A stretch of DNA of 64,000 bases from Pycnopodia helianthoides (GCA_032158295.1 CM063253.1:7719001-7783000), one strand, 5' to 3'; counted from the first letter of the stretch, positions 27,890 through 39,096 are shown. Made by a program: numbers and translations. The notes: generated by a model from the letters alone, not told the origin.

Positions 27890-28045
27890 TTTAAAGGAAC
27901 GTTACAGAATTGGTTTTTGCTAACAAAACAGTGCTGGCAGTTTAATCACTTTATGTAATCCACCATATACATAAACTGACAAACCTGTAGAAGTTTGAGA
28001 TCGATCGGCCATCTGGGTCACGAGAAAATAGTGCAAAACCGTTTA
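27890..28045. mobile_element. truncated AAAGGAAC MITE
   Basis: From TTTAAAGGAACGTTACAGAA to about 28045 it aligns closely with the left ~160 bp of the complete element at 63138-63518, including TTTATGTAATCCACCATATA and GGCCATCTGGGTCACGAG. The right half is missing. Confidence 0.75.
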
Positions 28046-28736
28046 CAAATCTAGCATTGATTCCATTTGCTAACTCACAAGGGTTTGTCTTCCTGATTTT
28101 GACCCATAAATGTAAGCACATACTTAAGGATTTGAAAATTGTCGGTCTAAACTTGATGACTAGACTACTGTGCCTGCCGTAGAAACACACTGATTGCAAT
28201 GTATTAGGCTTTACTGTCTTCAATATTATCAACAAGGGCTTGCTTTAAATGTAAGTATGCAACGTAAACATTTAAAAGTTGTAACCTATTGGTAATAGAC
28301 ATGGCTTAGGCCTATAGGGCTTTTGTGGCCTTCTGATTGCCATCTCTCTTGCATCAGTATAGTTATGTAAATTTCAGTTATCCCGGCCATATTATACACA
28401 ATGAGGGCATTATCAGAAGCCAAAAGGAGGCTTGAATTGTATTGAAATGCCCATCTGACACAGCGAAAACAAAGCAACAAACAAACACAAATTATTTTTA
28501 TACAAATTTAATTTTCCTCTGTCATGCTGTTTGGTCCCCAAAAAACCCTGAATTCCCAAATACAAATCTTAATAATGAAAACAAAACTTCCAACAAATTT
28601 GTGTAATTAAAAAAGCGCCACCAGATCTGGAGTAAGATTTTTTAAAAATTAATAAGGTAAATAAGAACATAAATGGCCTATAACTAAGATAATATAAATG
28701 ACCTATAATTGATTATATTTCGTTTTATATAATATT
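28046..28736. other. no gene recognised
   Basis: AT-rich spacer downstream of the WxxW gene. No coding block is seen. Confidence 0.5.
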
Positions 28737-29011
28737 TCGTCGGCTCAGTGCTACAGTAGTTAGTTGCAGTTTCAAATCCGAAATATTATCGAAAGGTCGT
28801 TAGGTGAAAAATGCGAATAAGTTTGAAAATCCACAAGAATCTGTTTTTCTTAAAAACATAATGTTTTGGGGTTTTTGCAAAACTAAATTTTGAAAACCAC
28901 TCTTGATCATTAAACTCCTTTTTTATTTTAACAGGAGCTCAAAAATATGCAAAACTAATTTTATGAAATACATACAAACTGCACTAACGACCTTATAATC
29001 CTGAGCCGATG
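28737..29011. mobile_element. ~275-bp inverted-repeat element
   Basis: The left end TCGTCGGCTCAGTGCTACAG and right end TAATCCTGAGCCGATGA are inverted copies over about 36 bp with mismatches, set in TA-rich flanks. It lies ~115 bp downstream of the WxxW gene stop codon and contains the nearest AATAAA seen for that gene. Confidence 0.65.
28922..28927 (-). terminator. candidate polyadenylation signal
   Basis: The minus strand reads AATAAA about 200 bases after the WxxW gene stop. It is the first canonical signal I see, but no cleavage site can be shown. Confidence 0.4.
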
Positions 29012-29125
29012 ATATATATACTATATTTTAATGAAGCCTCAGTGCTTCCTTTGTAGCAGAAATCTCAACCCCGAATCACCTTTGATCTTTTCAAAGTAAC
29101 GCGAATCGAACCAATTTGAGGCGCA

Positions 29126-29308
29126 CTAAGGACACAAGAAGCGAACCTCGTAGTCCAAGCAGGACTGGCCGGAAGTTTGGTCGGCATTGACACAGACGAA
29201 TCCCTCAGACGGAATGCATTTGGTTCTGATCTCTTGACCGGCATCACGCCAATCTTGACCAGTGTACTTGGCGCGGCATTTGATGTCAATTGGCTCGTTA
29301 CCGGAACA
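29126..29308 (-). CDS. WxxW gene exon 7, stop
   Basis: 183 nt, body of module 3, from CSGNEPIDIKC to CLDYEVRFLCP followed directly by TAG at 29128-29126. Acceptor ttcccag. Confidence 0.9.
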   Translation of the reverse strand, partial: CSGNEPIDIKCRAKYTGQDWRDAGQEIRTKCIPSEGFVCVNADQTSGQSCLDYEVRFLCP

Positions 29309-32300
29309 CTGGGAACAAATCAAGGAATTTGACAAAGTAAGGGACCACGACAGGGCCGATTTATCGCCGAAAGGGCATAAGCTGTCACGAAGTTCCATAG
29401 TCATTACAAGCTACATGTGTATATCAAAGCCAACTAAAGCTGAAGGTGGAAGTTGAAATCAACTACCGTAAGAGACAGTCCAAGTGCCAAGAATGGGAAC
29501 TTCTTACAGAGATAAATGACCTCCGGGAGTGAATAATAAAAACCTTTTTTTCATAACACGGAATTCGGGCCTGTGTGTGGTGCACAACCATCAAATTCAG
29601 GAACAAAATTAAGGAACCAAAATCCGGCTGTGTGACTGAGCACAGATTTAAAAAACCTCCACGTGAGACTGTATACGTGATTACGTAATAGCCTACCTTG
29701 TCATTTAGCTCTGCCATCAAGCCTAATACCCGCCAGAGGGGCTAGTTAGAGATGCTTATTCCCTATAAAAAGTGGACTATGCTTGCTATTTTCCCCCTCA
29801 TTCCAAGCTGTTTTTATGGATGGTTGTTGATGACCGGCAGGATTGCCGTGAAGTCCCGCCATACCACGCCCCTCCCCCACCCCCACATGTGGACGTTTGT
29901 TTTAGCATCGGTTTACCTTGATAAACAAGGCTGGCAATCCACCCCTTGAGACTTTACCAAGATTTATGTGTACAAACCAATGGCAACCCTCCCGACCACA
30001 GGATTTGTAGTGAGATGTTCAAGGTGAATGAACTCACCCAGTGCAAATTTCAACAGCCATAACAAATTATATGTTTCTGCATGGTATGATGGTGGACTAC
30101 CCAAAAGACTGGATTTTTTTGAAAATTCAAGGGTGGAATTTTGTTTTCAATGGCAAAAAGCTACAGGACAAAATAGTGGAGGAAACTCACTGTAATATTT
30201 AAGCAATTTAATCTCCATCTTCAAAGCAGGGACAACATAAAGAGTATAGACCTTTCTATCGTTGTTAAACAAACCGCGCAGGTTGGCATGGACAGCCGAA
30301 TGTATGCAAAACATTCAATAGTGTTAACAAAATTGAAATGTTATGATCAAATTCAACATTTCTGCACACATTCAATACAAAAAATGCTTCAGATGATTGG
30401 TTGCTTTGTTTCAAACAAATTCAACACTTTTTGAATATTTTGCTTGGCGTAATGGCTTCCCATAGTTTTCCAACCTTGGCCGGCAAAAACTCGGGCTGTG
30501 ACGACGTTGCAACAGAACGTTTTATATAACACCCAAGCAGATCCTTGCCATTTTGATTGGAGGATTGTCCGTCACGTGATAACAAATAAACGTACCATTG
30601 CACGCTACGTCATTCACCGTGCATTTTTCGTTCCATTCACCGTGAATTGTTCGTACCATCCGATTTGTTCTATTGCACACTCGCCCGCCCTTCATTGACG
30701 AAAGTGACTTTTCGATTAAAGATATGACAAAGATCTGCTTGGATGTTATATAAAACAAGTGGAACATTTCATCTTTCAACTCATGAAAATATTTTTACCA
30801 TTGCACTCATAAACATTCATTATTTGTACACTATGCAGAACTCCCGATCATGATACTTACAGGGTTGAGTCCATTGACTGCCGCAACGACCTCCCAGTCA
30901 CCGGTAGAAGTGGGCTGGTCTCGGCTCATCCAAGGCGTCCATAGTGAGCATGAGCACTCTATAAAATAATCGTTCAATAATTTCAATGGCTTGTTCACAA
31001 AGTAAGCAGACAGTGTCATCTGTGATACCAAACTTGTACAATTTGTCCTTAATAGTAGGGAGAATTCTGTGTTTTTATTTATTTATTTATTTATTTCTAT
31101 GGGGAGTCCCAAGGCCCGTCGAGTTATTCCCCTTCCAAATAAAGACTTCCCTACACCAGTGTAATTTTCCAAACGTCCGAGCATGAATCTTGAAAAATGT
31201 TCCTACACCACTCGGCAAATGGGACCATTTATTACAGGGCCTATGTCATCCAAAATACCTCAAGTTGGAAGTCAACGACCCCCAGATCACAATAGGGAAA
31301 ATATTTTACTCAAAAAAGAATATTTTGAGGGCCTACAAAATATTAATGACGCTCTTTTTATTCCCTATTTAGTGGGGTGCACCCTGTAGGCTGCTTGGCA
31401 GCAGCTTACCCAGAGAAACGTAACGGTTTCAGAGAAACGTAACGGGTGGGGCCGGGGCAAAAGCCTCCTGGAAGCCCGAGCTCTCACATTGTCTGGCAAT
31501 ACCGTGAAAAGGGGGAAACACTTGAAAGCTGGAACGACGTGGAATATATTTTATCCCGTACAAACTGGCACGTTGGTTTGAATTGCTTATGCTATTGCTG
31601 CAAACATAAACAATTACGAGTGAGATATCTTAAAGGCACAGTACACGTTTGGTAATGACTCTGAAAATTAATGGCAATAAAAACTTACTTGGTAAGAAGG
31701 ACAGTCAGCTTTGGGTAGTATAAAGAATTTTGAGAAACTTTTAACTTCGTAGTACTACGGTTGTGGAAAATATATCACTTTTTATTCCCAAAATTTGAAT
31801 CTGACTGTCAGAAACGCTTCTCAGACTGGGTATTCCTATGGGGAATATTCTTCCTGTGTGGAAATATTCGCTCCGGTTTTTCGGTGATATCTCAAAAACG
31901 CTATCACCTTTTGGAGTGAAATTTTCACAGGTTAGTTTTGTTGTATGTACCTACATTTATATAGGATAAACACAATCAGTAGGCTCCAGTTAACAAACGC
32001 ATGCAGCTCCTTTAAAAAGTAAATTTGGCAGAAGGAGAAAAAAACGAATGGCATAAGATTAAGAAAAAATATCCATCCTGCTGCGGGGTGAAGGGGGCTC
32101 AAGCCGCCCGAGCTCCCACCCCTGCACTGTCTATGTAATCCAAATTGTAACTTACCTGGTGCTGTGGTCGGGCATTTGAACCTGACCTCGTAATCCTTGC
32201 AGACTTTTGTGTTCACCTCTGTAGTACAGACAAGCCCTCTCTCCCAGTTGCAATCGTAACCGGGGTTGTATATATCCCCAGTACTGTGGTATGCCATATG

Positions 32301-35003
32301 GTTAGATCTGTCACGGCATTTGATACACAATGGGCGATTGCCACTGCAGATGCTGATGTTATCTCTGTTCTGCAACATAAAATTGACACATTCATGAGCT
32401 CCACTTGTCGTTATGGACTCCTGCCAAGTTGATTCTGTCTGATTTGGTGCTGTGCAGGATTTTTATAACGGTACAGTTAGCTTATTATTGCATAATATTA
32501 TTCTAATGTAAGCTCATCACCTGAAACTCCTTCACGCTTTCCCAGTCTCCAGTCCCATAAGGATTGTCTCTGTTATAGAAAGACGTCCAGGTAGAGGCTA
32601 AAAACAAGAGGTGGCAAAATAATCAAATTTATTCGAAATTCAAAATTTGTGCTCATTCAGATCGCGATTTTTTTCCGTACCACATGTTAACTATAGAGTC
32701 ACAGTAAAGCGTTCTGATTGGTCCGTTTGTGCATAGTTCGGGCATTTTAAACGAGGTCAGCTAAGGAAAGCGTTATTACTATACACTTACTGATGGTACT
32801 TGAAATTTACCATGTACTTAGACCTTAGTGCATAGACTAAACCGCATCTTTTGGGGATGACGTCATCGATTATGTCATAATATTTAATTATATATTTAAA
32901 ATAATGTGAAATATTTTTAAACCGTATATCTACAGAACCATAAATGATACAAACAAGATCTTTGCACCATATATGGAAGCTCTTGACACATTGTAGAAAT
33001 CTTACACAAAGTGTAACCCCATTTGACCTACACTTCCGATCGAAACCGGACGTAGAATTATTTTCTTTAAAAATATTATATCTTGTTAACAAGACGTGGT
33101 ACATAGATAATCACTACATCATATGAAAGCCTTTTAAAGATTATTCCACAAATCTTTCAAAGGGTGCGACCCAATTATGACCTTTACTTCCTGTCGAATC
33201 CGAAAGCTAAATTTTCAGACTTAATCAAACCCCATCATAACTCACGAACCACACAATGGATTTTTATAATTTATACACCATCGAAAAGGTCTTCAAAAAC
33301 TTAACAAACGATTATCTTGACGCAACAGGTTGTTTGCACAGAAATTAAACCAGTTTGACCTTTACTTGCGGTCAAAACCAGACATTAAACCACATGTACG
33401 TTTTGAACCACTGATAACACATAAAAGAATGCAAGTTAGAAGCATGTACAATACACAACCTTCAAAATGCACACGTTGTTAGATCTTCACTAATAGAAGA
33501 CACCAGCGTTGTGACATCTGATGACGTCATCAGGTATCGATTTACATTAATTCAACGTCAAATATTTGAAAAAATCATAACTCATGAACCAAAAAGTAGT
33601 TTTTTTTAATCTTTACATCATGGAAAAGGTGTTAAAAAACTTAACAAGCGCTGCCAAGATTATGACCTCATTTGACCTTTATTTCAGGTTTAAACCGAAA
33701 GTTAGAAATTTTATAAATTCATCTTGTTCGTATGTCAATGTTTCCTACAAAATTAAGTTAACCAAACTTTCTCATTTTCTCTGCTAATTTGTACAAGCCT
33801 AAACACAGAACACGTTTGTTTTTGTTTGAACAAAAACTTAAATCTAAAGTTTTATTTTGAGATTCATTTGCAGCCCCTGTCAAGACAAAGGTATTTACGT
33901 TGCCTAAATACACGGTGTTGTACATTGTGTAGATAGTAAACACTCACATGTAGACGGACACAGGTATCTGATCTCGTAGTTACTGCACGAGCCGGAGGTT
34001 TGGTCAGCGTTTCGGCACACCACGCCCTCTGTCGGTAAGCAATGAACATCCAGGGTATCCGGCGCCGTTCCACTCCAACGTGTGAACACGCTTGTAGATC
34101 CCTTCACCCGGCATTGCGCAGCGATTGGTTTACAACCATCACAGACGTAGCCTAGCATCTAGAAGGGAAAAGAGTAACGAAAAACTAGAAAAACACTTGA
34201 ACTAACTTTATCTAGAACAGCACTCGTGTCAACAATATGGATTTTAAAAAGAGGGTTAATTGTTCAGTAAGATTTGACTAAAAATCTCTGTCTCTGAATC
34301 AAGTCTATAAGTTTTATAACAATGTTATGTAAAATATTTATAGCAAGGAGAGTTTTCTAGGCCGTTCAGACATATGTCCAAATCCAACAGCTTCATGGTC
34401 TCCGCCCTGAACTCCAGCCCCCAACATTTGAAGACAGATTGACACCCCTGTCAGGACAGTTACCTTTTGAGAACCCAGAGTCTCCCAGTCTCCTGTGCCC
34501 GAAGGGTTATCGCGGTCGTACCAAGTCGACCAAGTGTGACCTACATCGGATATAACCAAACGTTAATGTTAAACACTTTACTACATATCTTTACTTTACA
34601 TTGAAAACTCTCACTCGTTTTTGTTTCGCGTCGACCGGCCCTTTACTCCAACCCATGTATTACAAACTAAGGTACAACGATGGTCCGTCCACAACCTGAA
34701 TATATTGCTTCAGAAGCGGCCATTGTGATGTCCAACGCTTCACGTGGTACGAGCGTGTTAAGAAAACGTTCAGCAAGCTTTTGGAATCTACATGCAGTGT
34801 GTGGATTATGGGTGATAATTTGGGGCTGTATTCGGTCAGGGATACATTTAAAGCCGGGTTACAATAATTAACGGGACACACATGGGAAGCAATTAATAAA
34901 CTTTGAATTAGTAAAAATCAATATGTACGGTCTTAATGAATAACTGACCTCGAGTTGATTCCACAGCCAGCATACAACAAATCGCAAAGAGGACGGTCTT
35001 CAT
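29126..35003 (-). CDS. secreted protein with three WxxW (CysD) modules, 7 exons
   Basis: The joined exons (55, 77, 211, 77, 214, 98 and 183 nt) keep frame at every junction and give 304 residues. Residues 1-17 (MKTVLFAICCMLAVEST) look like a signal peptide. Three modules of ~95 residues follow, at about 19-115, 115-212 and 212-304. Each opens with a W-x-x-W/F, R-D-x-P, T-G-D-W-E motif and ends with C-x-(N/D)-Y-E-(V/I)-R-(F/Y)-x-C-P. This is the Mucin2_WxxW/CysD pattern of gel-forming mucins and CILP, which are extracellular matrix or mucus proteins. There is no von Willebrand domain, mucin Ser/Thr tract or membrane segment, so it is a short secreted protein. Each module is one exon pair with the same phases, pointing to module duplication. 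The specific role is unknown. Introns carry MITEs. Confidence 0.85.
30245..30519. mobile_element. TAGACCTTTC MITE in WxxW intron
   Basis: Begins TATAGACCTTTCTATCGTTG and follows the dispersed family (AAACAAACCGCGC, GGCATGGACAGCCGAATGT) to CTCGGGCTGTGACGACG. Its right terminus is lost where the next element begins. Confidence 0.75.
30520..30755. mobile_element. ~236-bp MITE nested at the end of another
   Basis: Ends TTTTATATAACACCCAAGCA and TGCTTGGATGTTATATAAAA are inverted copies over ~30 bp. It lies where the right terminus of the neighbouring TAGACCTTTC MITE should be, so it probably inserted later. Confidence 0.8.
30861..30958 (-). CDS. WxxW gene exon 6
   Basis: 98 nt, third WxxW head (SLWTPWMSRDQPTSTGDWE), longer than exons 2 and 4 at both ends. 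Acceptor ttttatag, donor CCT|gtaagt. The acceptor was chosen to keep phase 1. Confidence 0.82.
31634..31960 (+). mobile_element. dispersed non-autonomous element, plus orientation
   Basis: Shares TTAAAGG start, AAAAACTTACTTGGTA, a GAGAAAC block and AAATTTTCACAGGTT, in the same order, with the reverse complement of 51885-52246. I recall similar elements in sea star genomes. It is non-coding. Confidence 0.65.
32156..32369 (-). CDS. WxxW gene exon 5
   Basis: 214 nt, body of module 2, from NRDNISICSGN to CKDYEVRFKCPTTAPG. Acceptor ttgcag, donor CAG|gtaagt. Confidence 0.9.
32521..32597 (-). CDS. WxxW gene exon 4
   Basis: 77 nt, the same length and phases as exon 2. Encodes STWTSFYNRDNPYGTGDWES. 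The second aromatic of WxxW is Phe here. Donor CAG|gtgatg. Confidence 0.9.
32855..33745. repeat. degenerate tandem repeats in WxxW intron
   Basis: A core like ATTTGACCTTTACTTCCGGT plus GAAACCGGA-type sequence recurs near 33022, 33173, 33353 and 33669, and AACTCACGAACCA near 33237 and 33580. The units are old and irregularly spaced (~150-316 bp). Confidence 0.65.
33948..34158 (-). CDS. WxxW gene exon 3
   Basis: 211 nt after acceptor ttctag. Carries the cysteine-rich body of module 1, ending NYEIRYLCPS, with donor ACAT|gtgagt. Phase 0 in, phase 1 out. Confidence 0.9.
34464..34540 (-). CDS. WxxW gene exon 2
   Basis: 77 nt between acceptor atgtag and donor AAG|gtaact. Encodes HTWSTWYDRDNPSGTGDWE, the first WxxW head. 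Phase 1 in, phase 0 out. Confidence 0.9.
34949..35003 (-). CDS. WxxW gene exon 1 (signal peptide)
   Basis: ATG at 35003 starts a hydrophobic leader. The donor is GAG|gtcagt after 34949, phase 1. A possible acceptor (tttccag) lies at 35012, only 8 bases before the ATG, so a non-coding exon upstream is likely. Confidence 0.8.
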
Positions 35004-35183
35004 CTTCACTTCTGGAAATCACAAATGACAAGCAGAATGGTGAACTTCGTGGTCCTTGGCAAAAATAAATCCAATGTTTGTAATTTACTGACATGTTCCT
35101 TATTAGTTTTAAGGTGTACCTACAAGGCATTAATAACAAAGCAGATAACCAAAACTTTTGTTAAAGCAACAAAACCAAATTTA

Positions 35184-35252
35184 ACAACAACAACAACAAC
35201 AAAACAACAGCAGCAACAACAACAACAACAACAAGCAACAACAACAATAACA
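35184..35252. repeat. (CAA)n microsatellite
   Basis: CAA/ACA triplets with CAG interruptions, upstream of the WxxW start codon. Confidence 0.9.
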
Positions 35253-35259
35253 TAAACAA

Positions 35260-35700
35260 CAAGCCTAGCAGCAGCCGCAAAAAAATCTACATTTTAATAA
35301 AAAATATTAAACATACAAGCAGCCAGCCAACCGAACTAAATTGAAATACCACAAGCTTCTTGGTTAGTGCAACTTCAGAAAATTGTGACAAAATTACAAT
35401 TGATTAAAGAAAAGTCAACAATTATGAAGAATTCCTAACTGAAAAGTAAAAAGAATGAATACTATTTCGCGTATAACATTACAAAATAAAAATAATAAAC
35501 CAACGGTTTCAGAATTGAAACTATCCATTCATATACCAAGTTAGAAGGCAAGCTAGACAAAACTTTTATCTACAGGGAAATTTTTAATTTTGTAAAAAGT
35601 AAAAAACTGCGCTGTAATGTTCTTTCCTGACGAAAATCAAACCTGAAAAATAAAAAATAGTGAGATACATTATTTTAAAGTATAACAGCGAAGAAAGTTT
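35260..35700. other. probable 5' intron or upstream DNA of WxxW gene
   Basis: AT-rich and without a coding block. A minus-strand donor-like CAG|gtaaag lies at 35708/35707, so this stretch may be the first intron if a non-coding exon lies above it. Confidence 0.35.
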
Positions 35701-35753
35701 GCTTTACCTGTTTTAGATGGTTATTTTTTCGAAACCAGGTGGTGTCTCTCTCG

Positions 35754-35822
<69 letters not shown>
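35754..35822. repeat. (CT)n microsatellite
   Basis: About 34 CT dinucleotides. The flanking sequence extends the open frame on both strands only because of the dinucleotide period. Confidence 0.95.
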
Positions 35823-35826
<4 letters not shown>

Positions 35827-35878
35827 TTCGGGCGTAAAGTTGATCTCCCCAGCTTCGACAACGACTAAATACCAAGCA

Positions 35879-35980
35879 ACTTGCTCATTATACAATCTGA
35901 TTGGCTAAAGCGCTAACGAGGAGTGAGCAACTTGTTCATTATGCAATCTGATTGGCTAAAGCGCTAACAAGGAGTGACGA
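35879..35980 (-). promoter_or_regulatory. duplicated 51-bp block with CCAAT boxes
   Basis: Two tandem copies of a ~51-bp block (35879-35929 and 35930-35980). On the minus strand each carries AGCCAATCAGATTG, a CCAAT box in NF-Y context, followed by TATAATGA or CATAATGA. It lies ~0.9 kb upstream of the WxxW start codon and just upstream of the donor-like site at 35708. This makes a candidate promoter; there is no expression evidence. Confidence 0.4.
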
Positions 35981-36254
35981 CAAACCAGGATATGATTCGG
36001 GTTTAAGGCTGAATAGCGGCAATGTTTCCAACACGCCGCGTCGTCTTTTTTTATGCGGCGACATTTTTAAAGGGGGCAATTATGATTTTTTTTTTTTTTT
36101 TTTTTTAGGGGGTTGGCGACCTTGGTTTGGCGCTTTTTTTAGTCTTCATCAAAGGCAGTGTATACAAAATGCCAATACCGGCTTTCTTTTAGTAAACATT
36201 AAAAACTGAACATGCGCTGTTACTGTTTTTAGGGACTTCGAAATGTTACCGTGA
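35981..36254. other. low-complexity spacer
   Basis: Contains a T-run at about 36087-36106 and no recognised gene. Confidence 0.5.
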
Positions 36255-36365
36255 GAATTGTCTGGTTCCGAGCATCGGTACGTTAATCCAGAGGTGGTTG
36301 GTCGCAGGTTTATATCCCGCTCCAATCATGAAACTCTTTGTTCAACCCAAAACTTGAATTAAAAT
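36255..36365 (+). mobile_element. decayed tRNA-like SINE
   Basis: GTACGTTAATCCAGAGGTGG, GGTCGCAGGTTTATATCCCG (box B-like) and CTCTTTGTTCAACCC follow the order seen in the better preserved copy at 46745-46885. Box A is not recognisable. Confidence 0.55.
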
Positions 36366-36664
36366 TTAGTCAGTTTCCCTTGTGGTTTTGCTTGAAAAAC
36401 AGACATGAAACATTGTTGTTTTATTTATTTGTTTATTTAATCATTTAGGCCTATCTTTTTATATGTAATTTTTAAATTAAACTTATTTATCTATTTATTT
36501 ATTTATTTATTTATTATCAGTTTGTATTTTTTGAGGGGGAACTTCCCAGCTCACTCAGTAGGTTTCTCAAATGTTTTCGATGCCACACTTCTTAAATAAA
36601 ATCTGGAAGACACAGTTCGAACTGTTTCAAAAGACTATATACTATACTGTTTCGAAAGACTATA

Positions 36665-37640
36665 TTGTTTGAATCAACCAATCAAGTGAAACCATGTCAT
36701 GGGCATGATGGAGCATAACTTTAGGCCACTGTTTAATTCCAACCAGTAAATTTGAGTGCCCCTTTATCAATAAATTATACTAGATCAACATGTTGTTGTT
36801 CATTTGGATGGGATTTCAAATTAATTTGACACCTGTTAAGTGTTTACAACCAACCAGGCACGTAGGCCTAAAATCGAGAGCAGAGGCCGAGGTCATAGAG
36901 CCACATGATGTGGTTTTTAAACAGCGTCTTAAAACTAGGTCTATCGAAGGAATTCAGAGTGTACGTGCCTCAATTTATTTTGTATCATACGGTAATTGAA
37001 TAAAAAAAACACAACAGTACTCTGCAAAACATTAGGTGTTAACGTCATAATGCATCACAGTAAACAATAGCAAACAAACAAATAATCAAACACCCCAACA
37101 AACAAACAAATGCAACAGGTGCTGTGAATCTCAGTACATACCTTTCTATCGTTAAACAAACCGCGCTGGTTGGCATGGACGGCCGAATGTTAGCAAAACA
37201 TTCAATCGTGTTTACGGTCCCATGTTGTCACCAATTTCAATACTTCTGCAAGCTTTCAATTTAAAGAAAAATACATCCCATATTTGGTTGCTTTGTTTCC
37301 AACACTATTTTGAATATTTGTGTAACATTGCTACAAATTGTGGTTATCTGTTTTAGCTTTGCATAAACTTATGGCTTCTCGAAGTTTTCCAACCTTGGTT
37401 GGCAAAAGCTCGGGCTGTGACGTTGAAATAGAAAGGTTATACAGGTGTTCGTAGTATTAAAAGCTCGCTGCCCTTTTTTCGAGTGCAAAAATGTTCATCA
37501 AGAAGTGTATTCAATTAAATTGTACCATTTGTGTGACTTATTTTTAAACACTAGCATGATGGAACTACGTATTTGCTCATTAAATCACGTTGAAGGTAAA
37601 CGGTTGTTCACAAAACATATAAAACCTTCTGACTGCTCCC
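36665..37640. repeat. solitary diverged composite-unit copy
   Basis: Aligns along its length with the 1.5-kb composite unit: TTGAATCAACCAATCAAGTG, CCCCTTTATCAATAAATTAT, the MITE at about 37138-37441, and CATGATGGAACTACGTATTT near 37555. It lacks the 449-bp satellite fragment, and the tetranucleotide tract is only ~55 bp (37065-37115). Confidence 0.88.
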
Positions 37641-37649
37641 CCCCCCCCC

Positions 37650-37785
37650 GCCCAGCCCCCACAGTTTGAGAAAATAGGGAGACCACCAACTTAGCTGTTG
37701 CTCAGTTGGTAGAAAATCAGCATGCACGGTTGCAGATTCGAAACACAGGTCTAAGTCAATTTTTCTTTGTTCAACCCCAAAAAGT
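37650..37785 (+). mobile_element. tRNA-like SINE remnant
   Basis: After a C-run come CCCCCACAGTTTGAGAAAAT, box A-like GTTGCTCAGTTGGTAGA, box B-like GCAGATTCGAAAC and TTCTTTGTTCAACCCC. It has the same flank as 21806-21895. Confidence 0.7.
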
Positions 37786-38893
37786 AATCACTGAACGAGA
37801 GCATCATTGCCGCTTTAGGGAGGCGAGTTCTTTACCATTCCCAAAACTGTGGAAGAGGGTGTCACCCAATAGTGTCCGCACACTTTAACACACTCTTTTC
37901 CTCTTGTACAAAAGAGTGTTTTGTTGGTGTATGTTGTTGCTGATGTTGTTGTTGAATAAACAGAGTATTTCAACTCCAAATCAAGAGAACAAAATAATAA
38001 AATAAAAAATAAATAAATAAATAAATAACTATTTTTTTTTTTTTAATCATATAATGTTCCTGACAGTCCCAGAATACAACGAAGACACAAGGACACCCTG
38101 TCACATATTGAGCACCAAATAGGGGGGTTCGGGGAAATTGATCTTGACAATGGCCTTTCGATCCTCTTTGCACTGCGATGGGGGTCACGGCCTTGAACTT
38201 CCACCAAGGGGTTAACCACTTTTTCTGAGAAAGTCCTGATGCTGTTTACGGATATAAACACAATACAAATTAAGTGAAAGCAGGCCACTCGGTTGAACTT
38301 GTAGACAGAGATGGTTTAGAGCAGCACAAGTTGTAAAGTGAAGACATTACGGAAACTGGATATAGTACCAGGAGTTAGGTGAACTATTTTTTGACAGACG
38401 TATGCACATTTTTGTTTTACCCTTTAACCCTGCCAGCAGCACCCCCCTTGAATGTCATCATGCAGCAAAGGGGGAGCTCACGGAAGGCAGTTTCTTAATA
38501 CGCGTATATAACATTGTTTGGATGACACAATCCCTTTTCTAAGGGTCTATATAGATGAATGGAGGTCCCCCTGGACACACCTAGAAAGGATTGAAGCATT
38601 CAGGTAATTTATAGGTTGGTTCACAAGATCTTTTTAACAGTAACTGCCACTTCTTATAAGTACAGTAGGGCCTACACGATTTCTTGTTGTACAGTAACTG
38701 CCATACAATATGAGCAGTACATCAAACAGTCGTCTGAAACATGGACATAACACAGTGGTAGACAGACCTGTGGGAACCGCTGTTTATTTACAACCTGTCA
38801 CTAGACTAGGATGACTCTAGCATTGAGCTTTGCTAGCCTAGCTGCAAAAAACTCAAGGAGATTAGATCTGCACACACTACAATGGGCTTATAC
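37786..38893. other. no gene recognised
   Basis: 1.1 kb with an ATAA-rich tract near 38000-38020 and a T-run at 38032-38044. Minus-strand open frames near 37970-38288 are unrecognised and probably fortuitous. Confidence 0.5.
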
Positions 38894-39096
38894 TTTAAAA
38901 ATTAAACGAATAAATGAAGTGAATGAAGTTTAATTAGAATTCTACCGAGTTATCACTAACACTTCGGCCTTACGTGAGATTGCACTATTCACCGGAATGT
39001 ATCGTCACAGTTGAGAGAATCTTTTGTAAAAACAATGGATTCACCAGTATATAACCACGCACGAGGTACGAGGCCCTCAGTGCATTTTGAAGTTAT
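38894..39096. repeat. DIRS left inverted terminal repeat
   Basis: 38940-39088 is the reverse complement of 43740-43892 with a few differences, including a 6-base indel near AGTATAT. The outer ~44 bp (38894-38937, AAATTAAACGAATAAATG) are absent from the right repeat, an asymmetry known for DIRS ends. Confidence 0.92.

Noticed and set aside
34660..34881. Extra coding exon between WxxW exons 1 and 2
   Set aside because: Frames on both strands are unrelated to the WxxW module, and exon 1 joins exon 2 in phase without it.
35675..35908. Arg-Glu and Ser-Leu repeat frames on both strands
   Set aside because: (CT)n microsatellite read in two directions.
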